The notes beneath the pieces are model-generated. The model did not search any database and was not told the DNA's origin. It saw only the letters and a list, made by a program, of their open reading frames with translations. A program made the translations under genes and the position numbers. A stretch of DNA of 64,000 nucleotides, from assembly GCA_029261855.1 (NCBI GenBank), contig JAJDAN010000031.1, positions 124,001 through 188,000 of the forward strand. Direction: 5' to 3'. Positions 15,316-24,173 of the stretch are shown here, piece by piece (the stretch's first letter is position 1; each line of letters starts with the position of its first letter). The stretch is from Deltaproteobacteria bacterium (GTDB lineage: Bacteria > Myxococcota_A > UBA9160 > UBA4427).

Positions 15316-16854
15316 TCAGCTCGCGGAGAGCCGTTCGAGCAGGTTCCGCGTGATCTGTTCGACGGGCGGGTCCATGCCGGCGAGACCGTGGGCCCAGTCG
15401 GTGCTCCCGGACGTGACGACGACACCACCGGCGGGTGACGTATAGGTCCCGAACACGGCGTGACCGTGGGAGAACCGTTCGACGTCGGCGGGGGTGCGAC
15501 CGCCGCCGATCGCGCGCGATGCGATGTACTCGGCCTCTGAAGGCTGATCCGGCGGCGGGGGCCGCGTCGCGGTGTCCCGGGTGAAGTGGGCGGCTGGCAC
15601 GGTGCCCAGGATCGTGAAGTTCTCGGGTGTGCCGTCGATGCCCGTCGGGTGGGGCAAGCCGTCGCGGTAGTCGAAATCACAACCGTCGCACTCGTAGCCG
15701 ACGGTCGTCCCGGCGGCGCCGAGGAGATCACCGTAGTCGATGCCCGTTCCTTCGAAGAGCCAGTGCTTCGGGCGGTGGATCGTGTAGCCCCCGGCCCCGC
15801 GCGTCGCCCGCTTGCCGATCCGGTGGTAGCCGCCGCGCACGAAGCTGACTCCCGTCATGTGGTTCTCGGGCCGCTCGAGCAGGCGATCCGACCACATGCA
15901 AGTCAGCTCGCCTTGTCGGTCCGTGCCGTAGACCGGGTCCGACTTGAAGAGTCCCTTGTAACCGATCATCGTCGCGGCGGGGCCCTCCGACGTCGGCTCT
16001 TCGAGGCGCACCTGCCAGAAGGCCGTGTTGCCGGAAAGGAAGGCCGCATTGCCACCGCGCGCGATGAAACCTTCGACGGTGTCGCGCATCGGCCGCGACC
16101 AGTACTCGTCGTGGCCGACGGACAGGTAGAGCGAATAGCTGCCTTCGCCGGGCCCCGACAGCAGGTCCGGATGGTCTTCGAGGTCTGCGTTCGTCACGAC
16201 GTCGATCGCGTGCCCCTCGCGTTCGGCCCACTGCAGGAAGGGCAGCTCCCAGTCGGGCCAGCCCGCCGACCCGGCGTAGGGCGAGAGATGGTGGCGCGCG
16301 ATGAAGCCGACGTGCGCGGTCATCAGCGGATCGGGCACCTGCAGGGTCGTCACGCGTCGTCCGGCGCCGGGCGGCTTGTAGAGATAGCCCGCGGACATCG
16401 GCCGCTGCAGCGAGACCGACGTCCCGCCCGTGTAGAGGTTCTTGCCACCGAAGTCGTTGTAGGCGTGCCAGGTGTTCGTCGACAGCGCCAGCAGGATCGA
16501 CGCGGTGGGCGCGCCCGTCTGCGGGCGCACCACGAAGAACGCGTGGCTGCGCCGGCTCTTCCCGTCGACGTCGACGTCGAGCACGACCTCGTAGTAGCCG
16601 CTGCGCCAGCTGGGATCGACGTCGAGCACGCGCGCCGCGGGCCAGCCGCAACCGCCACTGTCGGCGCCCTGCGGCACCTCGTGAAAGCCTGCGGCCACCG
16701 CTTCGTCCCGGAACACGACGTCCCGGCGCCAGCCGACGCGCGCGACCTCGACCGAAACCGGCCGCCCTCCCGGCGAAGAGAGATGCAGCGCGACCTGCCC
16801 TCCGCCGACGACGGATTGCGGCCAGCAGTATCCCGTGATCGTCTCGAATGCCAT
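15316..16854 (-). CDS. N,N-dimethylformamidase large-subunit-like protein
   Basis: 512 residues without a signal peptide. LLALSTNTWHAYNDFGGKNLY, then a long central part with YSLYLSVGHDEYWSRPMRDTVEGFIARGGN and AFLSGNTAFWQVR, is the conserved C-terminal domain of the N,N-dimethylformamidase beta subunit, with a glutamine-amidotransferase-like fold. Candidate metal ligands include the H/E in VGHDEYW. The first ~120 residues form an added beta-sandwich. Related proteins are widespread in soil and marine bacteria and mostly lack the small subunit; the substrate here is unknown. Confidence 0.78.
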   Translation of the reverse strand: MAFETITGYCWPQSVVGGGQVALHLSSPGGRPVSVEVARVGWRRDVVFRDEAVAAGFHEVPQGADSGGCGWPAARVLDVDPSWRSGYYEVVLDVDVDGKSRRSHAFFVVRPQTGAPTASILLALSTNTWHAYNDFGGKNLYTGGTSVSLQRPMSAGYLYKPPGAGRRVTTLQVPDPLMTAHVGFIARHHLSPYAGSAGWPDWELPFLQWAEREGHAIDVVTNADLEDHPDLLSGPGEGSYSLYLSVGHDEYWSRPMRDTVEGFIARGGNAAFLSGNTAFWQVRLEEPTSEGPAATMIGYKGLFKSDPVYGTDRQGELTCMWSDRLLERPENHMTGVSFVRGGYHRIGKRATRGAGGYTIHRPKHWLFEGTGIDYGDLLGAAGTTVGYECDGCDFDYRDGLPHPTGIDGTPENFTILGTVPAAHFTRDTATRPPPPDQPSEAEYIASRAIGGGRTPADVERFSHGHAVFGTYTSPAGGVVVTSGSTDWAHGLAGMDPPVEQITRNLLERLSAS

Positions 16855-16892
16855 CGCCGGAAGCTACCCGAGTCGGATCGGCGCTGCCGCGC

Positions 16893-17483
16893 TCACCGCG
16901 GGTGACGCACCATCGGCGTCACGACGGGTGACGCACCGACCTGGATCTCGCCGACCCGCTCGAAACCGTGCCGCTCGTAAAGCGAAATGTTCCTCGGGTT
17001 CGAGGACTCGAGGTAGGCCAGCTCTCCTGCCTCGTCGCAGCGCGCGACCGCGTGACGCATGAGCGCTCCGCCGAGTCCCCTGCCCTGGGCGTTCGGGTCC
17101 ACTCCGATCACCGTCAGGTGCCAGAAAGGCTCTTCGGGATGGGCCTGGTCCATCTGCTCGAACACGGACAACAGGTCATCCAGGCTTTCCGGTGCCGTAC
17201 CCGCGCGCATCGCTGCCTCGAGAGACTCTTCGTCCGGATGCACTCCCGGAGGCAGCCACAGCGCGGCGGCGCAGAGGTCGGCGGACACGTACGCGGTGCC
17301 GTGTTCGAAGCTCCGCCCGCCAAACTCGCGAAAGACGGGAGCCACGTCGGAAAGGAACTCGTGCGGATGTGGGCACGAGAAGCGTGCGAGGGGGTCGGCG
17401 ATGAATGCGGCGACGAGGCTCGAGACGACCCGAGGCATTTCGTCCGGAACCGCGCTGCGAATGTCGACCGAAGTGTCAGGCAT
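16893..17483 (-). CDS. GNAT-family N-acetyltransferase
   Basis: 196 residues. IRSAVPDEMPRVVSSLVAAF opens the fold; LTVIGVDPNAQGRGLGGALMRHAV (residues ~122-145) is motif A with the QGRGLG acetyl-CoA loop, and YLESSNPRNISLYERHGFERVGEI is motif B. The substrate is unknown. It stands alone between the formamidase-like gene and the truncated haemoglobin gene on the same strand. Confidence 0.85.
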   Translation of the reverse strand: MPDTSVDIRSAVPDEMPRVVSSLVAAFIADPLARFSCPHPHEFLSDVAPVFREFGGRSFEHGTAYVSADLCAAALWLPPGVHPDEESLEAAMRAGTAPESLDDLLSVFEQMDQAHPEEPFWHLTVIGVDPNAQGRGLGGALMRHAVARCDEAGELAYLESSNPRNISLYERHGFERVGEIQVGASPVVTPMVRHPR

Positions 17484-17528
17484 GATTCTGGAATCCTACC
17501 CGAAGCTCGTACTCGCGACCCGCCGCTC

Positions 17529-17897
17529 TCAGACGTGCACGATCTCATCCTTCAGCGCGTAGTTGAGCGCCAGGACTTCGGCCTTCTCCAGCTCGCCGAT
17601 GCCGTTCTTCGTCAGCGCCTCCAGCAGATCGTCGAGGACGGCCACGAACTCGGCTTCGGAACAGTTCATTCCCTTGTGGGCCGTGGTCATGTCCATGCCC
17701 GTGTACTGCTGGGGCCCGCCGGTGGCGGAGCCCAGCAGCTCGACCACCAGGCCGATGATCTCCGCATCCTTCTTCTTGGCGTTGTCGTAGCGGACCGAAA
17801 TCGCCGGGTTTTGCTTGTGCAACGCCAAGAGGTCCGTCACGATCGAGCGGATCTTGTCTTCGCCACCCAACCGGTCATAGAGGCTCGAATTCGACAT
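17529..17897 (-). CDS. Group I truncated haemoglobin
   Basis: 122 residues. The start at 17897 is supported by AGGAG 7 nt upstream. SLYDRLGGEDKIRSIVTDLL opens helix A/B; QYTGMDMTTAHKGMNCSEAEF carries the proximal haem-ligand histidine (His74) in the usual F-helix setting. The length matches trHbN. Such proteins bind haem in the cytosol and react with O2 or NO. The residue at the classical distal Tyr position (YDNA region) appears conserved. Probable cytosolic NO/O2 handling; no partner nearby. Confidence 0.85.
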   Translation of the reverse strand: MSNSSLYDRLGGEDKIRSIVTDLLALHKQNPAISVRYDNAKKKDAEIIGLVVELLGSATGGPQQYTGMDMTTAHKGMNCSEAEFVAVLDDLLEALTKNGIGELEKAEVLALNYALKDEIVHV

Positions 17898-17959
17898 CAC
17901 GATCTCCTGTTGGTAGTAGGGCTGACGGGTTCGTACACGATCTCGCAACGCGCGGTCAG

Positions 17960-18637
17960 CTATCGCAGCTGTTCCCATCCCTCGGACCGCACGCACTCGA
18001 GCCTGTCTTCGAAAGCGAGCGCCTTTCGGTTGCAACGACTCATCGTGTCGCTCGCACGCACGGTCGGCGGGTCCAGGGTCTCCGGCTTTCCGAAGACCAG
18101 AGCTTGGGTCGATCCCGGCAGTGGCAGGATGAGCCAGTCCGATTCGAAGGCCATACAACGTCGAAGCTGCCAGGCCACGACCTTGCTCGAACCGCCGCCG
18201 GTTCTCGTCGCCGTGCCGACCTGCTGGCCGCAGCGCAGCTCTGCTTCCTTGATCGTCGCCAGTTTCGCGCCCCGGCGATTCAGGTCGATCCGTTTGTTTG
18301 CAAGGCAGCTCGGCCCGGAAATGCCGCGCGCGTTCTCCAATTGCTCGGCTGCGCCGCGGCGCGCCGACCAGTCGTAGCGCGAGCCCCGTTCGACACAGAC
18401 AGATCTCACAGTCGCGTCCTGACCGAAGGCGACCCGAAGCAACAGGGGACTCTGGGCAGAAACCAGAAGGTCCGAGAGCTGCTTCTCGGCATCCAGCTGC
18501 TCCGCTTCCGAGCACTCGTCCGGAACGGCGAGCGGCGGCTGTTCGGCCAGCGGCCCGCAGAAGGGAATCTCGGGCGAGGTGCTCGCACATGCGATCACCA
18601 CTGCCACGACAACCGGAATGGCAATCAAGCCGCGCAT
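17960..18637 (-). CDS. Hypothetical lipoprotein, cysteine-rich
   Basis: 225 residues from ATG 18637. MRGLIAIPVVVAVVIACAST gives a lipoprotein signal peptide with lipobox VIAC. The mature part has about eight further cysteines (for example IPFCG, DECSE, SVCVE, PSCLA, ELRCG, RRCMAF, SRCNR, LECVR), suggesting disulphides in the periplasm. No domain is recognised. Confidence 0.6.
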   Translation of the reverse strand: MRGLIAIPVVVAVVIACASTSPEIPFCGPLAEQPPLAVPDECSEAEQLDAEKQLSDLLVSAQSPLLLRVAFGQDATVRSVCVERGSRYDWSARRGAAEQLENARGISGPSCLANKRIDLNRRGAKLATIKEAELRCGQQVGTATRTGGGSSKVVAWQLRRCMAFESDWLILPLPGSTQALVFGKPETLDPPTVRASDTMSRCNRKALAFEDRLECVRSEGWEQLR

Positions 18638-18715
18638 TCGAAGCCCCCTCTCCCTCTCTGCTACCGCGCTCTCGTCCGGCAAATGGTAGCGCCAGCGGAA
18701 GCGCGATTGGACCGC

Positions 18716-19393
18716 CTACCGGGCGCCGGTCACACGCGATCCGATGGGCCGGGCGTACAGGGCCGTGAGCGTCGCTCGGTCCCTGGCACTGAGCCCTTCG
18801 AAGGCCGTCGCCGAGATGGACTCGTACATGATGTCGCCCTCGACAGGGCTGTGTCCGCCGAGGCCAAGCGCGTGGCCCATCTCGTGCAGGACGGTCGCGT
18901 AGACATCGTGGAGGTCCGCCTTGTGACCACCCCAGCTGCCGGTCACGAGGATCCTCGCGACCCCGAACCGGCGGCTCGCCAAATTGATGTCGTACGCGCA
19001 GTGCGCGATGTACCAGTTGCCGTCCGGCTTCGCGGCCCACACGATCGGGATGTCCGCGTCCCCTGCATCGTCGACGAACTCGAAGCTGGGGAGACCGGGC
19101 GCCACGACGTCGCTCCAGTCCATGACCGCGTCCCGGACCGAATCGTGGATGCCACCGGGGTCGTCGAACAGGCCCTCGGGCGGGGCCGGAAGATGCACGC
19201 GAAGCGGCATCTTCCGCTTCGGCCAGCGCAGCGTGACGTTCTCGTTGATCGGAACCTCGAACGACACCCAGCGAAGGTAGGTGTCCGCTTCCGGGGCGCG
19301 GCCCCGCGAGCTACACGAGACCGTCGCGACCAACGCAAGGAACGCGATCATCCCGAACACGAGCGCGACGGCTTGTCGAACGGCAGATCGCAT
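18716..19393 (-). CDS. Matrixin-like zinc metalloprotease lipoprotein
   Basis: 225 residues. The N-terminus is a lipoprotein signal with VATVSC (Cys27). VLHEMGHALGLGGHS (His170, Glu171, His174, His181) is a complete HExxHxxGxxH metzincin site, and GDIMY (Met189) is the Met-turn. Together they place it in the matrixin group, as an envelope-anchored protease. The ATG overlaps the stop of the GST gene by 1 base (ATGA context), so it is coupled to it. Compare the related protein at 35653-36909, which has lost the catalytic Glu. Confidence 0.82.
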   Translation of the reverse strand: MRSAVRQAVALVFGMIAFLALVATVSCSSRGRAPEADTYLRWVSFEVPINENVTLRWPKRKMPLRVHLPAPPEGLFDDPGGIHDSVRDAVMDWSDVVAPGLPSFEFVDDAGDADIPIVWAAKPDGNWYIAHCAYDINLASRRFGVARILVTGSWGGHKADLHDVYATVLHEMGHALGLGGHSPVEGDIMYESISATAFEGLSARDRATLTALYARPIGSRVTGAR

Positions 19394-20520
19394 CAGCGCG
19401 GAACCCCGTCCCCGAAGACGTTGATTGCGCGGTTGAAGGGCGCCCGACGTTCGGGGTCGTAGCCGGATTCTGCGATGGGATCCGGGTCCCACAGCACTGC
19501 CGCATCGGGCTCGGGAAGGTACGTCCGGACCTGCGTCTGCGTCGCCGCGTCGAGCGCCTGCCAGTGGCGGCGGAGCTCTTCCAGGCACCAGACCCGGTAG
19601 CGGGAAACGGGCAAACGCCGGTAGCGGCAGCCCTGCACTTCCTGCTCGAAGTGGCTTGCGCCGCTCGCGTCGGCTCGCGCGTTCTCGCGAAGCTGCACCA
19701 GGTGGGTCTCGCAGGCCTCTCGCAGCAGCGCCGCCACGGGCGCGTCGACCTTCGTCAGGATCGCCGCCGCGTCGGGCGGTGGAGAGGCTTCCCACATGCG
19801 AGCCACCCAGGTGTAGGCGCGGGGTGCGCGTTGCCGCATCAGTTCGGCCGGCGTCGGGTCCTGTGCGAAGTGGCGGAACATCGGCCCGACGAACCCGTAG
19901 TCGACGATGGTCGGTCGTTCGCCGAACAGGAAGGGCCGTTCCGCCAGGATCGCCTCGAGGCCGTCGAAGGCGGCCATGGCCCCGCGCTCGACGTGTTCAC
20001 GGGTGGCCGCGTCGACGCCGTCCCGGCGCACGAAGCCCTCGCGCTGCCGCCGGGCGACCATCCAGCGCTTCGCGAACCGCGGCGCGCGGATCGCCGTCAT
20101 CTGCTCGTCGCACAGCACGCCACTCGCATGCTGCCGGTCCTGGCGATAGGTCCAGCGGTAGTGCATCGCCGCGCGCCAGAGCCATTCGTCCGCGTAGTCT
20201 TCGAGCAGCAGCGCGACGAAGCGCATGCCCGGGTCCTCGGGATAGATCGAAGGCCGATGTGGCTGCAGCTCGCGCTGCGCGTCGAACCAGGCCAGCATCG
20301 GCGTCGAATCCGACATCCAGCGGCCGTCCTCGAGCTGGACGACCGGGCTCTGCATCGCCCCAGCCCCGGCGCGCATCTCCCGGGCGTGGTCCGCCATGGG
20401 GAGCAGCTCGTATTCGATGCCCCGATAGCGAAGATAGGCTTCGAGCTTGCCCGCGTAATAGGAGATGCGAGAGCCGAACACGCGAATCACGCGGGTCTCC
20501 TCTTCGTCGCAGAACAGCAT
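19393..20520 (-). CDS. Glutathione S-transferase family protein
   Basis: 375 residues. VIRVFGSRISYYAGKLEAYLRYRGIEYELLPM begins a thioredoxin-fold GST N-domain; AMQSPVVQLEDGRWMSDSTPMLAWFD holds the cis-Pro (SPVVQ) and the glutathione gamma-Glu binding SDST. The C-terminal helical domain includes GERPTIVDYGFVGPMFRHF. About 100 extra C-terminal residues make it longer than a normal GST (~220). The substrate is unknown. The downstream matrixin gene starts within its stop codon. Confidence 0.78.
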   Translation of the reverse strand: MLFCDEEETRVIRVFGSRISYYAGKLEAYLRYRGIEYELLPMADHAREMRAGAGAMQSPVVQLEDGRWMSDSTPMLAWFDAQRELQPHRPSIYPEDPGMRFVALLLEDYADEWLWRAAMHYRWTYRQDRQHASGVLCDEQMTAIRAPRFAKRWMVARRQREGFVRRDGVDAATREHVERGAMAAFDGLEAILAERPFLFGERPTIVDYGFVGPMFRHFAQDPTPAELMRQRAPRAYTWVARMWEASPPPDAAAILTKVDAPVAALLREACETHLVQLRENARADASGASHFEQEVQGCRYRRLPVSRYRVWCLEELRRHWQALDAATQTQVRTYLPEPDAAVLWDPDPIAESGYDPERRAPFNRAINVFGDGVPR

Positions 20521-20575
20521 CCCGGAAAGGATGAGGTCCAGCCCAGGCCAAATCGGACCGGGCGAATCGAGGGGA

Positions 20576-22270
20576 TCAGTCTCCCTTTATGACCTCGATC
20601 TCACTCGGCCGCCACTTCTTGGTAAAGAAGGGCTCGAGCGGGCTGTAGAGACGAAGCAGCACGTTCCAGCCCTTGCCGGGAGTCGTCTGGATCCAGTTGC
20701 CGGCCGACACGTCGGCCGGCTTCTCCGGGCCGAAGTACACCGTCGTCGAGCCGTTGCGGTTCGCGACGGCGGCCGCACCCGGATAGTTCTGGCTCCCGGC
20801 GCGTGGGTAGCGCTGCGGGGTCTGCAGCATCGAGCGCGTCTGGTTGTCGTAGACCGTGAGCGACCAGAACTTCTCCTCGGGGATGCCCTTGGGCAACGTC
20901 ACCTTGTAGGTCTTGCCGCCGTCGAAGTAGTCCCCCTTCGAATCGAAGAAGGCACCGAGATATTGCGAACCGATTCCTGTCAGCCGCATGATCATCGCGG
21001 GCGTGATGCCGGTCGCGTAGTAGAACATCGCGGTTCGCGCGTTCAGCTTGCGCGCGCCCGTCGACGGATTGACCGTGATGGTCCCATCGGCGCTGACCTC
21101 CGGGGGCGGCGCGTCGAAGTTGTAGCCGCCGACGAAGAGCATGTTCATCCACGCCGAGCCGGGGTAGTAGTAGAAGCCCTCGGAATCGCGCGGACGCCAG
21201 TTCATCGTCCGGCTGATGGCCGTGCCGATGGCCGCTCCGTCGGTCAGGATCGCCTTCATTCGCGCGTCGGGCTTGAAGGGCTTCCCCTTCACGATGCCGA
21301 CGGCGGCGAGCGAGCCCATGATCTCCGGATCCAGGGCATCGGTCGGTTCCAGCTGGACGAGCTCGTTGACCAGCTCGTAGTAGCTGAAGTCGGTGGGCGG
21401 GATCGTGTTGATGACCTTGCCGGTGCCCTCGACGAACTTCACCGGGGGCTGCGGCCGGAGGAAGGCCCAGTCGAGCTTGTGGTCCTTCGACCGCGCCAGC
21501 GTCGCCTTGCCCTCCAGCGCCGATGAGATGCTCGTCCCGAGGCCGCCGGGCAGGTACGGGTAGACCTTGAGCGTCTTCTTGATCAGTTCGACGGTGGGCT
21601 TCGGATCGCCCTTCGCGAGGAAGGAACGTCCGAGAACCATCGCCCGAGTCGTCCGGACCTTGCGCACGATGTAGCCGGACGTGGGCAGCTCGCCGGCGTA
21701 GCCCGGCGGTACGAGCAGGTACTTCCCGCCCTCCCCGCGGTCGGGTCCCGGGAAGCCGAAGTCGGTCACCCAGCGGAACCAGACGTCATCGATGACGCCG
21801 AGAGATTCCGGAGGCGTCTCGACCACGAGTGGCCCCTTGGCGAACTCCAGGTTCACCCAGAAGTAGACGACGTCCGCATTGGCCGTCAGGAACAGCGACT
21901 TCGAGTCCATCAGGTCCGAGAAGATGAGGGCGGTGTTGTTCGGGATGCCCGCCTCGTTCATGCCCTTGAAGATGGCCATCGTCGAAGCGCCGCGGTACGC
22001 GTTCACGAACGACTCGACGGCGTGCATCCGGTCGAGATAGTCGTAGGCCTTGGTGACGGTTTCCGGGCTGGGAGCACCGTCCTTGAACTCGAGTGTGCCC
22101 AGGGACGAGGGCAGCGCGTCCGGTACGGGAACGGACCCGAGCCGCTCCGAGGTCGTCTGCGCCCAGGCCGGGGCGATCGCCGTGCCGAGCACGAACAGGC
22201 CCAGGGTCATGCAACCCACCCAACCGAAGACCGGAACTCCCGGCGAATTCTTCGAGACATCTCGCTTCAT
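20576..22270 (-). CDS. DUF1254/DUF1214 secreted protein (copy 1)
   Basis: 564 residues from ATG 22270, which has GGAG 6 nt upstream. The signal peptide ends at AWAQ. The N-terminal DUF1254 domain (AYDYLDRMHAVESFVNAYRG through YLLVPPGYAGELP) and the C-terminal DUF1214 domain (YKVTLPKGIPEEKFWSLTVYDNQTRSML, then NWIQTTPGKGWNVLLRLYSPLEPFF) are both complete. The family is abundant in periplasmic proteins of environmental bacteria, with no proven activity. It is a paralogue of the next upstream gene, in the same order and orientation, 72 bp apart. Confidence 0.88.
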   Translation of the reverse strand: MKRDVSKNSPGVPVFGWVGCMTLGLFVLGTAIAPAWAQTTSERLGSVPVPDALPSSLGTLEFKDGAPSPETVTKAYDYLDRMHAVESFVNAYRGASTMAIFKGMNEAGIPNNTALIFSDLMDSKSLFLTANADVVYFWVNLEFAKGPLVVETPPESLGVIDDVWFRWVTDFGFPGPDRGEGGKYLLVPPGYAGELPTSGYIVRKVRTTRAMVLGRSFLAKGDPKPTVELIKKTLKVYPYLPGGLGTSISSALEGKATLARSKDHKLDWAFLRPQPPVKFVEGTGKVINTIPPTDFSYYELVNELVQLEPTDALDPEIMGSLAAVGIVKGKPFKPDARMKAILTDGAAIGTAISRTMNWRPRDSEGFYYYPGSAWMNMLFVGGYNFDAPPPEVSADGTITVNPSTGARKLNARTAMFYYATGITPAMIMRLTGIGSQYLGAFFDSKGDYFDGGKTYKVTLPKGIPEEKFWSLTVYDNQTRSMLQTPQRYPRAGSQNYPGAAAVANRNGSTTVYFGPEKPADVSAGNWIQTTPGKGWNVLLRLYSPLEPFFTKKWRPSEIEVIKGD

Positions 22271-22342
22271 CAATCACTCCAATGGATCCAGAATGCGGTC
22301 CGAAGACGGACCGAGCCAGGTCGAGGTGCTCGTCAGGGCGGT

Positions 22343-23962
22343 TCAGTCGACCAGCTCGACCTCGCTCGGTTGCCACTTCCTGGCGAAGAAGGGCTCGAGC
22401 GGGCTGTACAAGCGCAGCGCCGGGATGAACCCCTTGCCGGGGAGGGTCTGGATCCAGTTGCCGCGCTTCACGCCCTTGGGTTGCTTCGGCCCGAAGTACA
22501 GCGTCGTCGAGCCGTCACGATTCGCCTCGGCGGCCGGCGACGGGTAGCTCTGGTTGCCGGCGCGCGGGTAGCGCTGCGGCGTGTCGAGCATCGACCTCGT
22601 CATCGTGTCGTACAGCGTGAACGACCAGAACTTCTCGGCCGGGATGCCCTTCGGCAGCGTGACCTTGTAGGTCTTCGCGCCGTCGAAGTAGTTGCCCTCG
22701 GAATCCAGCATGGTCCACAGATAAGTCGACCCGATGCCCGGCAGCCGCATGGCCATCGCCGGCGTGATGCCGGTGACGCCGTAGAAGAAGGCGCGACGCG
22801 CATCCAGCTTTCGGTAGCCGGTGGTCGGGAAGGGCTTGACGCCCTCCTTCGTGATCATCGGAATCGGCGTCTCAAATTCGTAGCCGGTGTCGAACAGCAT
22901 GTTCTGCCAATTGGCATCGGGGTAGTAGTACCAGGAACGGTCGCGCGGGTTCATGAACAGGCTGCGCGACGCCGCGTTGGCGACGGCAAGTGCTTCCGTC
23001 AGGATCTTCTTCATGCGCGCATCGGGTGCGAACGGCTTGCCCTTGACGATCCCGATGGCGGCGATGGGGCCCATCAGCTCGGGATCGAGGGCGGTGGCCG
23101 GTTCCTGCTGCACGACCTCGTTCAGCATCTCGTAGAAGGTCCAGTCGTTCGGCGGAACCGTGTTCATCACCTTGCCGCTGCCCTCGTGGAAGACGGTCGG
23201 CGGCGGGGGATCGATGCGACCGAGGGTCGACTTGCCCTCCAGGAAGTCGGCGATGGGCGTGCCGAGAGCGCCCGGACGGTAGGGATAGACCTTGGTGAAC
23301 TTCTTGATCCGCGCGACCACCGGCTTGGGGTCCTTGCCATTCTCGAGGAACGCGCGCGCGAACCAGACGCCGTGGTTTGTGCGGGAGTGTGCGACGTTGA
23401 ACTCGCCTTCGGGCAGATCGCCCTCGTAGCCCGGCGGCACGATCAGGTACTTGCCCCCTTCGCCGCGGTCGGGCCCGGGAAGCCCCACGTCGATGACCCA
23501 GCGGAACCAGGCGTCCTGCACGGTGCCGAGGACCTGCGGCGGCACCTCCACCACCATCGGGCCCTTCGAGAGATCGAGACTGCCGATGATGTAGATCGTG
23601 TCGGCGTTGGCCGTCAGGAACAGCGACTTGGCGTCCATCAGCTTCGAGAAGACGATGACCTCGTTGTCCTTCACGCCAACGTCCTGCATGCCCTTGCGAA
23701 CGGCATGGATGCTGACGCCCTGCAGGGTGTCGCCGAACGCACGGAGCGCGTGCTGGAAGTCCAGGTGGTCGTAGACCTTCTCGAGGGTCGCCTTGCTGGG
23801 CTGGCCATCCTGGAAGTCGAGGGTGCCGATGCGCGTCTCGACCTGACCCGGCGTCACGACGGACGACGGGACGGAATCGCCGGGCTCGGCACCGGCCAGG
23901 CGAGGGCCCGCCAGCAGGGTACAAACGGCAAGAAAGGCCAGCGGCCGAATGAGCTTCTGCAC
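22343..23962 (-). CDS. DUF1254/DUF1214 secreted protein (copy 2)
   Basis: 539 residues, GTG start at 23962, signal peptide ending near GAEP. The same two domains appear in the same order as in the neighbouring copy, with shared phrases such as SKLMDAKSLFLTANAD, YLIVPPGYEGDLP, YKVTLPKGIPAEKFWSFTLY and NWIQTLPGKGF. The proteins are clearly paralogous but diverged throughout, so the duplication is old and both copies look intact. Likely one operon with copy 1. Confidence 0.88.
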   Translation of the reverse strand: MQKLIRPLAFLAVCTLLAGPRLAGAEPGDSVPSSVVTPGQVETRIGTLDFQDGQPSKATLEKVYDHLDFQHALRAFGDTLQGVSIHAVRKGMQDVGVKDNEVIVFSKLMDAKSLFLTANADTIYIIGSLDLSKGPMVVEVPPQVLGTVQDAWFRWVIDVGLPGPDRGEGGKYLIVPPGYEGDLPEGEFNVAHSRTNHGVWFARAFLENGKDPKPVVARIKKFTKVYPYRPGALGTPIADFLEGKSTLGRIDPPPPTVFHEGSGKVMNTVPPNDWTFYEMLNEVVQQEPATALDPELMGPIAAIGIVKGKPFAPDARMKKILTEALAVANAASRSLFMNPRDRSWYYYPDANWQNMLFDTGYEFETPIPMITKEGVKPFPTTGYRKLDARRAFFYGVTGITPAMAMRLPGIGSTYLWTMLDSEGNYFDGAKTYKVTLPKGIPAEKFWSFTLYDTMTRSMLDTPQRYPRAGNQSYPSPAAEANRDGSTTLYFGPKQPKGVKRGNWIQTLPGKGFIPALRLYSPLEPFFARKWQPSEVELVD

Positions 23963-24173
23963 GAAAAAGTCACCTCTACATTCGATCGCGTCGCGATCAA
24001 GTTGGTCCGGGACCGACCCGGGCGAGCGAGTATGCCGCCAGATGGTCCAACGTCAATCGGGGATCGCGCCGGGAGACGTGTGGCCTACGTCACTTCCCTG
24101 CTTGGTGAACGGATCGGATGCTTGCGCGCAAGAGCTTGCGAGTCTCCGCGTCGTCTGCGACGGCCTTCCGCTG

